From positions 496,001 through 560,000 of the forward strand of contig VZSF01006717.1 of NCBI GenBank assembly GCA_013398295.1: a stretch of DNA of 64,000 nt, written 5' to 3'. This stretch comes from Chionis minor. Its lineage: Eukaryota; Chordata; Aves; Charadriiformes; Chionididae. The notes under the pieces are model-generated. The model had not been told where the DNA came from. It ran no database searches and was given only the letters and a program-made list of their open reading frames with translations. This document shows positions 15,601 to 27,600 of this stretch, one piece after another (the stretch's first letter is position 1; each line of letters begins with the position of its first letter). Position numbers and translations under genes: made by a program.

Positions 15601-18600
15601 CCCTCCAAAGTTGGAGACTCCACCATCTCTCTGGGCAGCCTGTTCCAGTGCTCTGCCACCCTCAAAGGAAAGAAGTTCCTCCTCATGTTCACATGGAACC
15701 TCCTATGTTGAAGTTTGTACCCATTGCCTCTTGTCCTATCACTGGGCAACGCTGAAAAAAGACTGGCACCCTCCTCCTGGCACCCTCCCTTTAAGTATTT
15801 GTAAACATTTTGAGATCCCCCCTCAATCTTCTGTTCTCTAGACTGAAAAGACCCAAATCCCTCAGCCTTTCCTCCTAAGAAAGATGCTCCAGCCCCCTAA
15901 TCAGCTTCGTAGCCCTTTCCTGTACCCTCTCCCTGTCCTTCTTAAACTGGGGAGCCCAGAACTGGACACAGTACTCCAGATGTGGCCTCACCATGGCAGA
16001 GTAAAGGGGAAGGATGACCTTTTAGTATAAAGATAGGTAAGCTTTGCCCATGCATTTGAAAATTGCACAAATGCACCTTTGAAAGTGAATTATGTTTCAT
16101 AGATTGAATGCATCATAGTCAGAACATTGATTCTTAATAATCAGAACAAAGAAAACCCAAGCAGTTCTGTATACTCAGTGAAAATAGCAAGGTGAATCTG
16201 AAAGGCAAGCCAAAGAATTCCTTAAGCAGAGGAGTGAAACACCTCCAAAAGCCTTTGCAAAATTAATGGATCTGGTTGAACAGCTTATGAGCTCTTAGAG
16301 AGTTTCTCTGTAGTACCAGGGTAAGACGACCCAGCTGCTGCTGGTCATTGATCCCAGGACTATGTTTCTTTTCTTGTCCTATAAAATTATTAAAAGTACC
16401 TTTCCTGGATCTTGGAAATTTAAGTCCAGTGATGAGGAGAGAGAACAGATAGAATTAATTATAGTTGTGGAAACATCTCATTCATGGGGGCAGGGATGTT
16501 AAAAACATACAATTAGTTTTTAATAACAAATTGTATGTGACTACAATACTTACTACTATAAAGCCAACCATCCACAGGATAACATTCTGTATGAATAAAT
16601 CTTTGGGTTTGATAGGGCTGAACATTAAAAGGTCTCAAACTCTCTATGGACTATCAAGTATCTATGGAAAATAGTCTATGGTAAAGATTAGTGTGTTTGG
16701 CAGCTACAGTATTGTGGTACTGGTGGGGCTTGTGTGTTTGTTCATGGAACATCTTGTAGTCACTAGAGTTTTTTAATGATTGTTTCTCTCAATTGTTAAT
16801 TTAAATAACATTTTTAGGGATGATCTACTATATTATTTTAGTCATATTGACAGCTGGCCAGGAATAGAACTTTCTACAGGTATTTGTCCATTTTAGATAT
16901 TTTGAGATGACGCATACTCCTATTAGTATGTTTTGTCAAATTTTGGATATTGCTTGCATTATATTTCTATTTTTGTTGTATAACTATTTTTTCATCTTGT
17001 TCTCATAGAACTTTTATAATTTTTACAGAGTGTATCTATGCTATGTATCCTAAATATTTTTTTTGCAGCCTAATTTTAACTTTGGCTTCTGATATGTGAA
17101 GTGCTTTATAGGTTTCATCGTAACTTCTAATACAGTTTCCTCAATTAGAAGGATTTTACTAGTTGGCCAAGAAAAACCTCAGAGCCTGATTAAAGAATTT
17201 CAGAAAGGCTTTAGTCATTAATCTTACAAGGAAGAGAAGAGTATTCCCATAGCAAAACAAAAAAAGGGCACATAAAACTAAAAGCTTCTGCTGAGATTGT
17301 TTACAAAGCTCACCATTAATTTCTGAGCCTCTCCCATTTGCCAACTGGCCTGTTTTAAATTGAGATGCTCTATAACCCTCTTGTGCAATTGTATTTTAAC
17401 AAAGTCAAGTCATGAACATGAGTAAGTGGAAGCATACACCTCTGTTTCCATGCAACATAGTATGATCTTCTCTTAGGTTATATTTTGTATTTGTAGTCAC
17501 TGTAGAATTTAATTGATATAACACCAAGTTAGATGATATAGTGGTGAGAAAGAAGGTAAGAATTTAAAAATCCAGAAAAATAAATATGCACAGGACTGGA
17601 AGAAACAAGTTGAGTCATTGATTCCAGTTCTTTGAGAAAACAGAAGGACAATCACCAATCACTTTAGCATAATCGTAGTTGGAGAATACCCCTTGTGAGA
17701 GTCAATGCATCAATTAAGAGTGTTTAATTGAATATATAGTTTGAAATGTCCTCAGTTTGTGCAGTTATATACGATTCTTTTATTTCAGCGTAATATGAAT
17801 TTGTATTTGTAAATCACTGATTTCTTCTAATAACAGTAAGGCATTCATATCTCCATTTATGATTTCTGTTAGGCCATTGCTGTCTTTTTGTGCCAGACTT
17901 CTGAGGAGAGAATGCAACCTTGGGAAATTTTCCTTCTAAGCTATTCTAGTTATTTAATGATGCCATCCTTGTGGCAAAGGTTCTGAAATCAGGGTATCAT
18001 GAGGCTTGAAGATATGTATCTACAGATTCTGCTGACACAATTGAACAAGGAAAAGCTGAAGAGCTCTTTATAAATACACAACAATGCAATACAAGATTAC
18101 AGCAAAGGATGTACTTTCAAAAGTCTGTTTCCTAGTATTCCTCTTAAATGATATAGGTGTGCTCTCTTTCCTTCCTTCCTTACTGGTTCTTAAAATTTTT
18201 CAAATTTCCATAGTCCTTTTAATGTTCATGAGCCTACTGAGAAATACACCTTGAAAACCTTTAATGTAGATATTATGTGATAAAAGATGAAGACTCACTG
18301 AATCATCTGTAGTTTCAGTGAGTAGATCAGTCACTAAAAAGGGCTTAAGGATAAAGCCTTACCTGGATTAATTATCAATTTAGCCTCTGAGGTGGTAAGT
18401 ATACGTGAAAGGTTTCTGCAACTGCTAGTCATGCTACTTTGTACTGCGTGCATGTTTGTGGAGGCAAGCAACCTTGTTCGCTTGGAAAGTTGCAGTTCTG
18501 TGAATAACAGTTATTTTGTGGGTGGAAAAGCTGTTTTGCTACATTGCTTTCAGAAACCAGATCTTCATCCTGTGCTGTCAAAGAATATGAATTCAGAAGT

Positions 18601-21600
18601 ATGGACAAATGGTTCCTCTCTGCAATTCTGTGTTTTTGAGAATCTAGCAAAGTTTTTCTGTTACCCTTTCCATCAAGTATCAGCCTCATTTCAGCAGTTC
18701 GTATTGCCAGACTGTTTCTAATAAAAGACTGCAAGAGCATGTTCCAGGGCGATTTTGAGGACCCAAGGGTAGGAATTAATATTTTCTGGAGTTCTATTTC
18801 TTTTAAGTAGCTCACTAATGACAATTGTCTTTTCTAATAAAGCTCTAATTTAGGAGGGGCTTAGGGAGAGCTCACAGACTGCAGATTTGTCATTTTGGAT
18901 CTGGTATCTGAGGGTTCTCTTCTTGCTTTGAGCACTGTCAAGTTTGATTAGTATTAGTGAAGCTTCTAAACATGGTTTGACCAAGTGAATTTTTCTATGA
19001 AAGGAGCTGTTTGGAGAACAGTTGTGGAATGACATTAAGTGATAGCAATCACAACATTTAAAAATGATTTGGTTTGTTTCTAAGGTTTTGTCCCAGTGGT
19101 GGGTTTTGTTCAGTTTTTAGTAAACACACATTATTCACAAAAGCACAGGAGAAGGAGGAATGCAGAGGTTGTGATGTCATACGAAACACAAACTCTCTGC
19201 ACAGTGGTCATATGGAGCCCAGTTCATTTAAAAAAAAAAAAAAGCCAAAAAAAACCCCCAAGCTCTACTGCTTGTGTGGGATGCTGGGCAACAGAGCATT
19301 GCTTTAGTAGTTTGGTACGTATACGGATTGGCAGTTTACAATCTCTCAAAGATATAAATTAAAATTTAACACTTAACCATCTAAAATGGAAAGCTCTGTT
19401 ACACTGCTAATACTTTTTGCTGATTAGCACAATTCACTTGCAATTTGAAATAGCTGTATTTAACAACTGGGCACAGCCAAATAGCGTTAATGATTCATTA
19501 CTGTTTAACGGACCCTTTAATCCAGGCTTTCACACTAGCTTTATTTTAACTGCTGTAGTGCCAAAGCTTACATGATGAATTACAAAAAAAGTAGATAGAT
19601 TATTATGATGAAAGTGTAAGCAAAGCCTGATCCCTATGGGAATACGAGTAGTTCTTCAGGTACTAAATCCTAGTGACTGAGGAAACTTTTTTCCTCCATG
19701 TACAAACAAAATGTCGTTTGCTTTAAAACTCTTGATAACTATGCGTGATATTCAAGTGAACTAAAATTTTCGACTTTAAGGAACAATTCTCTTAAACTGA
19801 GAAATTGATTGAGGAGTCATACATGAATATATGAATCCTCGGGACCAGTTCTAGTTCCTTTTCAAAAGAGAATATAATTTAGTATTTATTCTTACACCTC
19901 TTTTATGTTTTTTATTACAATGCTGTAGTAATGGAAATATCAATACTTGCTGGTATTTTTCTAGCAAATCATTATAGAAGATCTGATTCATTTAATACTG
20001 GGGTTTAGTCCCTTAGATTCCAAAACCATGAATGCAATGTGAATTTCAGAACTTTTTGACTGTTAATAGTTGATCACATGTTCTATTATCTTAAGTGAAA
20101 ATCCAAGCTCTTTAACAGAAAAGAAAAGAAAGAACAGCCAGTTTGTCATATCATTTTATCAGGGCTATACTGTTTGGGGAAGAGGAGGGGGGAGCTGTTT
20201 AGCTGATGTTCAGATGCTAGTATGATTTCATATTGATTCTGAAAAGATACCAGTGAAATGTATACATTTTTTCTCTTTTTCTGCTACATAGATTTATTTC
20301 ATAACATCTTTATTTCATAACAGCCATTTTGATGTATTTTGGGTTTTTTGCCAAAGATTTCCTATATCTGATAAGATTCAGTAATTAATTCTTGGGATGC
20401 ATATTAGTTGAGTCATTCTGCAAAGGCAGAGTCGTTTTAGGAAAATGACATCACAAATACTAAACTGCATATGTTTTTAATTTTAAGTGTAATGTACCTC
20501 GATGCTGTCATAATCTTTGCATTACTTTCTGCCAGTAAACTACATCTTGGTTTGTGAGGATGCACCTCTGTCCTATTTTTACTAGAGTAGTGGTATATTT
20601 GTGTGCTTTGGGGCTATTCACAGATCATCTTTGAAATTGGTTTTATTACTGTCTTGATATTAATATTGCTATGAATATGATTTCATTGCTATTATTAGTA
20701 TCACATGGACGAAAATGCTGAAGCATTAAATTTGCCAAATGATAGCCTCACAAGTTAGGAAGTACTAGAATGAATTTGTATACCCTTTACCACCATATCT
20801 TGAATGCAAGCAAACTCTCATAAGGAGTTCCGTTTTGGTTTTAGTATTTCTTCCCCAGTCTGTGCGCCTCATGCAGTACACAGAACAGGTAGTTCTCACT
20901 TAATAAGCCACAGCTTTTCTGCATTTTATTTTCTTCTGATGCAACATATGATCCCATGTCTTAATTTACATTTGTTGTTTCTCATTTTATTGAGACTCTG
21001 AAGCACAGCAAAACTATTTTCTAATTTTCAGCATCCAGTTTGGAACACAAAGGCTCGTGTCTTTTTCTGGAACACTTCGTATTTTGGAGCATTTCATACA
21101 TGCAAAGCCCAGCTCCCATTGAGTTCAGCAGAAGCTGCAATGTGCTTAGCATTTCTGCAGGTCAGATCCCATGTTCTCAAGCCAGTGACTCAGGAAGTAC
21201 AGCCATTAAATGAGTACTTGTAAAAAGCTTGAACTCACCAGAAATACATGAAATACAGACTTTCCCAAGGTAGCATTCAGTAGCCTTCCAGTTCCACCTT
21301 ATCCATTATACATCTTTCAGTTTCTGCAGGTAGTTAAATAAAAGTCTTGCAAACAACAGTGTCTTCTGTTACCTGAATTAATCTGGTTCAGCCTGTTTAC
21401 AGATATTTTTATAACAATACTATAAGGTGAAAATATCTTTAGGATACTGTCACAATTTCCTATACCATTCTCTTTCACACTAGCCTGCCCAGTAATGCAA
21501 ATTGCTATCTTGTCTCTTTGGCATCTTTATCTTCACCAACCATAGAATCTTACAGATGAGGTTTAACTTAGTTGATTTACTCCTCTAATAATGCATTTCT

Positions 21601-24600
21601 TAGTCAATTCTCTACTTGTCATATGGTACTATATTTGCATTTTACTGAATTATTAATAGAGACCATAAATTACAGAAATCATTATATATACAGGTGTCGA
21701 TTTGAGCTGAAATAAAACCTCTTTCCTGCTGCTTTTTAAGGTGCTGGCTATTCTGGTCAGAGCGGTAGTGGATGGTATGGCAGATCGCACTGGAGAGGTG
21801 GCGAGTGGATTGAAGGGGAAATTGCAAGAGCTGTTGGGCAGAGTGACTTCACGAGTGACAAATGATGGGGAGATTTGGAGACTTTATGCCCGACTTTATG
21901 GAAATGGACAGAATGATAGTGGTGACGATATTGAAAAGGTAAGTGTGTTGTGAGGTATAAGTTTTTATGGATACACACTTCTGGTACAAACCTTCTGCTC
22001 CCTAACAAACTATAGTACCATAGTAACACATGCTTTTGTTCCAGATGTGTTTCGCTGTAGTGTTTCTATTAGCTTATTCTGCACTTCTCATGTTACTACA
22101 GCACATATTTTTATTATCTAACAGGAACAAGATGGTTTACGTACGTTTTTGTGGATTTTTAAAAAAATTTCTTTTATTGATATTGCATTTTTAAACATCC
22201 TATTACAACATATGTGTATTGTCTTGGATTTCTATTCTGAAAATTTTCTTGGCAGCAATCTAACAGCTACAATTTAATGGTGGGGGGTTTTTTTAAACTG
22301 AATTTTTTGATCCTGAAGACAAGATATTGCAGCTTCTGGAAAAAAGTAAATCTTAATAGCATGATCTAGTGGCATCATAAGCTATCTATATTCTTCTTTG
22401 CAATCACTAAGGGAAAATGTATTTAAGATAGTCCATACCACAGTTAGAGTTCCTAGGGTAAAAGTGCTTTGTCCTTACTTAGCTTAAAATGGAGTTAAAT
22501 AACGCTATTTAATTCTTAGCCTGTTGAAACATTGGATTCTCTTTATGCACCTCTGGTTTTGCTACGTGAACTTCCATCTCTTGTTCCTATTACTTTCCAG
22601 ATAATCAAGTTGATTGCATTTCTAAAATAACCACACTGCACTGCTAGAAGTGTTTACTTTGGTGTATGCTGAAGTGTGCTTTGCGTTTGGTATTAACTTG
22701 GCAAAATTCAAATATTCTTGTACACTCCAAAAACACTTCTGGGTTATCAGATCTTCACTGAGGCTAAAAATACACAAGGTCGGCATTCAGGATGTTTTTC
22801 CTAATGGGGGTAAGCCTTTGGCCTGGGCAAAAAGTCAGTCTGGAGAATTGTTTGTCACTTGGTTTCAAGAGTATTATGCAGATGGTTGGGCCTACAAATT
22901 GTATGCCTCTGGGGTTAAACTTACAATTATTTGGGCCTTGCTCATTGTCTTCCTCTTCACGCCTTCCCCTGTGAAATGCCTTGTTTAGTCATTGCCGGTG
23001 TCCATTATACCTCCAATTCCTCCCTTTTTTCCTTCTCTATTTTTCTTTACAGCTGAACAATAAGAGGGATTTGGCCTATTTAGAATTCAGAAATACAGAC
23101 ACTGCAATATCCTGTAATATATCCTCAAATTCTTACTCAGACATGCAAAGTAGCAGAGGCCCTGTCTATACTATAAATGTAATCATTTCAGAATCTGGTT
23201 ACATCACAGTATTTGTCACTAACCCAGTTAAAAACATGGTTTCAATTTGTAGAGTAGACAGGACTTAAACTGTGTTTCCTAATCAGACTGGTTATGGAAC
23301 ATGCTTGCGGTCTAGTTTGCCCTGCAAAATGGAATGATGTTTATAAATACTTAAGGTATGCTTACGTGTGTATCCAAGTATCCTAGTATGATGGTACCAC
23401 AAATATAGATCATGAAAGAGCAAAACTGCCTACAGCCACAGCATCTGTTACTTTACAGTGTAAAAATTAATTTACAATATACTAGATAATCACTAGTAGC
23501 TTTTCTCGTATCCTATTATAAAGTAAATATGTTAAAACCAGTATTTATTGGCTTCACTACCACAAGCACCATCATGTGTCAATCAGATATTAAGTGAATA
23601 TAACTATCTGTAGAAGAATTCTAGATGTATTGTTGCAGTTTTCCACCCACATTTATTACGCAAAAGGTCAATGAGTTCTGAAAGGGCATTATTTACTATA
23701 TTGTGGCATCATAGCACAAAGAGATGGCAACAGTCTATCATAGTGCCATGTACCTCCTTACAAAGGAAAGGTTTGACCTTTATTCCATAATGTAATACCT
23801 CATTTAGTGAAGATTTAATTATATTTAACCAATTTTGTTCCTAACATTGCATTTGAAAGAACAACCTTCTATGTCTGGCGAATTATAGAGTGGGTTGGTT
23901 GTTGGTGTTTTTTACCTTTCTGCTTCTGCGGCCGTATCTGATGCCATGAATCACTAGCGTCTACAGTTACAATTCACACTGGTGCTTTGTAAATTGAATC
24001 AAAGTCAGGCAGAGTTTACAACTTCGCCGTGTAAAACTATCGAAGTGTTAGGTTTGTGCTTTTTTTCTTTAGCTTAGTATATATTTACTCTTACACTTTT
24101 ACATATCCGACCTGACACCTCATTCAGTGCTTCGTTCTTTGCTGAACACAGTCCAGTCCACCCCTTTCCCACCAAGGAATCTTTCCAGCCTTGAAGTTTC
24201 CTGCTGATCCGTACCCCAGCTATGAAACCGTTCTGTTCCTTGAACTTTCCCCAGCTCATAACTGTTTCCTTCCAGGACAAATCCAGGTTCCAGAAGTGCA
24301 AACAAACAGCCCACAAGACTTTGAATTCTTTCCCCTCCCTGACATCTGTCAGCAAACCCCACTAATTTGCTGCTCTGACTCAGACACGCGCAGACTGAAA
24401 TCAGGCTGCTGTGAAAACTGTTATTTCTTCTCTTGGAGGTTCCTGCCTCTGCTGGCCAGAACTAATACCAATTATAACCTAGGTTATTATGAAAAAAAAA
24501 ATTAATTTGCTCTGGTTTGACTTAATACACCTTTACTGCAATTTAGAGCAGCGTGAGCAGTTCAATTGCTCATGCCATAGTGATGGGAAGTCCGGTGGGA

Positions 24601-27600
24601 GAGAGAACAGAGAGGCTTCTGACCCTCAAATTTTTTCTGTATTTGTTCCACAATCAGAAGTCTGTATTGTGTTTATGTACATGTACTGCACTGAAAGTTT
24701 TTTATTCCTTTTAGGATATCTAAACTCTTGGAAAGATAATTGAAGAGTTGTCATTGAACAAAGCCTTGTAACTTCTGGCATGTATTTGTTTTGTATTTCT
24801 GATGCTGCAGAAAGAAAACAAAACTCAAAAATCAAAACTCAGTTTCTTCTGCTTAAATTTTTCATGTGGGGTTTTTTTTTCCTTAATGGAACCCTCCTTC
24901 CATATTGTTTATATTTATTTTTCCTGTTTGCACTGTGAAGCAGAGCAGTATGCAAGCTAATAGCTGCATCTGTAAAATACATTATTCACCAACAATACAC
25001 ATACAGAAAGAAAGCTTTGATGTATTCAGTTATAACTTTTTTAGGTACAAAATTGCTGTTCAAAGTGTGAGTGCAAGTATTTTTCCCTTTTTCATGTGCA
25101 TTTAATTATGATGACTTGGCAAACATGGGTCACATCCATCAGTCTAGACAGATTTTTAAAAGATAAAAATTAGACACATGTTACTTTATATGCCGCTCAT
25201 ACTTGAGAAGCAATATTGGTAAAGAACATCTGTGTTACAGCTGGTGCTTACTGTTGCAGAGAAGGACACTACTCCAACTCACAGGAAATCAAGCATAGTA
25301 AAGATACATGCATTTTCTGGATTAAGCATTAATTTCATAGATACTTAAAACTAAATTAGTCTCCTAGTTTGTTTTCTCACGTACTGATCTTTTTTTTTTC
25401 TTCCTTGCAGTCACTGCAGTGTCTCACTAAGGCACATAAATGTGAAATTCAATCAAGTGACTGGGAAAAAGATGTTTCTTCTTTTAAGGAAGTGGTGAAA
25501 GGAGCCATAGAGATTGCACATGGTATGTTCTACCTGAAAAGAACTTCTGTTATTCGTGAAGAGTGTAGCAAATATTTATTAAGCTTAGTAACAAAATAAT
25601 ATTCTACTTTACCCATTATATTTACTCCTACTATTGGTAGTCCTTTAACTGAGAGCATCATCCTGATAGTGCATACAAAAATATACTTTGAATGATGCAG
25701 AAATTGTGTTCGGTAAACATATGACTGGTAAACGTGGAATGCACTAATTTCATGGTCTAGTAATTTTATAATGTAAGTGAAAATGCATTAGTAGTTCATC
25801 TCAGTCCTCAAATCATCACCTAAGTTTGACTGATTGTCCAGGAGATGGACAAAACTTAGGCTCAGTAAGACTATTCACTGTGCTGTGATATGTACGTTTA
25901 AGAAGGATATATATACCTGTCAGGTCTGGAGTTATCCTCTCAAAATTATTTGGTATTCTTTTTCTTTGTGTTTCTTTTTGGGGATATTACATTAAAAAAT
26001 TGTCTATGGGAGCTATCAAGATTTTTAATGAAATGTTGTCATTTAAAGATTACTGCTGTAGAGGTAATGCTTTTTTGTTTTGTGGTCCTCTTCTGTGTTT
26101 GGATTCTAGTGGCTATAAAATGCAGCAAGAACAAATCTAATCATCAGGAAGCTTTGCAGATACTTTCTTCAGCTCGGCTCAACTTACGGGGCTTGTCATC
26201 CAAAGCAAAGGTAGGACTGTTTGAAAGGCAGGAATTTTTGTTTGAAAGCTAGGAATCTTTGTTCTGTTGCCAGAAACCATTTCTCTGTTCTGAGTCATTT
26301 AGAGATCAAATAATACTTGCCTGTCCCAGTGCATCATCAGTTGGATATTCACCTCTACACTGGTAAGGATTCCAGGTTTAAGTAGACTTCCATTTCCCTT
26401 CTTCCTGCTAGGCTTTGACTGAGATAAACCTACTACTCTGAAATGTCGATGCTATCTCTCAGACTAAGTTAGAATTTTACTTAAAATGTTCAGCAAACAA
26501 ACTGGAATGTTTGGAAGAAATCAGTCATTTCAAAGATGACTTACTTATGTCAGTCATGGGGGAAGCAGGGCAGTCTCAGACAGAATGAGAAACCTGCAAA
26601 AAGGACCAAAATGTGTCAGGGCTACTTTACATCACTTGATATGTTTTAAAAACAGAGTTATTTATTAGAAGAGAGAACTAATTTTTAATAAGGTTTTCAT
26701 GGATACCCTACCAATTCAGATATTAATTTGTTGGAAAATGTCATCATGTTTGAATCATATGTTTGGGGTTTGGAGTTGTGCCTCCATAGCCAGGCACCCA
26801 AAGAGCCGAGTCTGTTTCTGCATCATTATTATCCTAATTTTATCCTTTATCTTACAACATGAGACACAGCTATTGTTTAACTGAGGACTGATCTGGAATA
26901 CGTTTTCATTCAAAATACACTTAATGTCTTAAAGCAGTATTCTTCCTGGCTGTGTGTGGGGTTTGGTAAATGTGAATTACAGAGCATAAGTTTTATAACA
27001 TGTGTGCTTGTGTTACAAAGTGTTGATCCATCATCAGTGTGCTAAAATTGGCTCACTCTCTTTAAGTCCTATGATTTTAAGGATTATAGGAAACCTGTAT
27101 AAGCAGACACGAGCTGGCTCCATAACTCTGCTTTTAGATAACAACATACCTAAGTCTTCAGAATGTGGTGAAAAAAGCCACAACATGCGTGTTTTGTTGT
27201 GATTCACAAAATTTTTTTTTTTTAAAAAAGTATGTAGATTGAGTATGACTGTAGAGAGAAAGCAAGACTACTTGACATGATGATATAAATACAAGTACAG
27301 GTGGTTTATATTATGCAAGATCGTGCAGTGTCTGAAAGATTAAGAATAGGTGAGTCTAGTAAATTGTATTCTGAATTCCTGAAGGCACTAATTAAATGAA
27401 CATCTCTCTTACTGGCAGATAACGGTGTAGCTAAGTTTTATTGGCACTTCTGAGAAAACTGACATGCCAGAGAGAAAGTTATTGCTGTGACCTCACTGTT
27501 TTTGCATACCTTCCAAGATGCCATCTTATTTTTAATTTGAGGTCACATTGAATTTCCAAAGTGTGTTGTAGCTTAATAACTCAGCCATCTTCTGCAAGAT

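Larger units (their letters stand above)
15195..21740 (+). other. TTC27: TTC27 intron, 6.5 kb
   Basis: The largest complete intron in the window. It holds a 495-bp CR1 fragment at 15527-16022 and an A14 tract followed by GCCAAAAAAAACCCCC at about 19231-19259. The remainder shows no exon. Overlapping frames on both strands at 18392-18824 are unrecognised. Confidence 0.85.

Noticed and set aside
15463..15841. Three frames of 69-94 codons on both strands
   Set aside because: All lie mostly in the CR1 fragment at 15527-16022 and are translations of the LINE 3' end.
18392..18824. 109-codon + frame with a signal-peptide-like start ([12 protein letters not shown]) and a 131-codon - frame over it
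   Set aside because: Both are inside a TTC27 intron; the + frame's upstream start is a GTG, and neither resembles a known protein. Overlapping frames on both strands with no splice signals point to chance.
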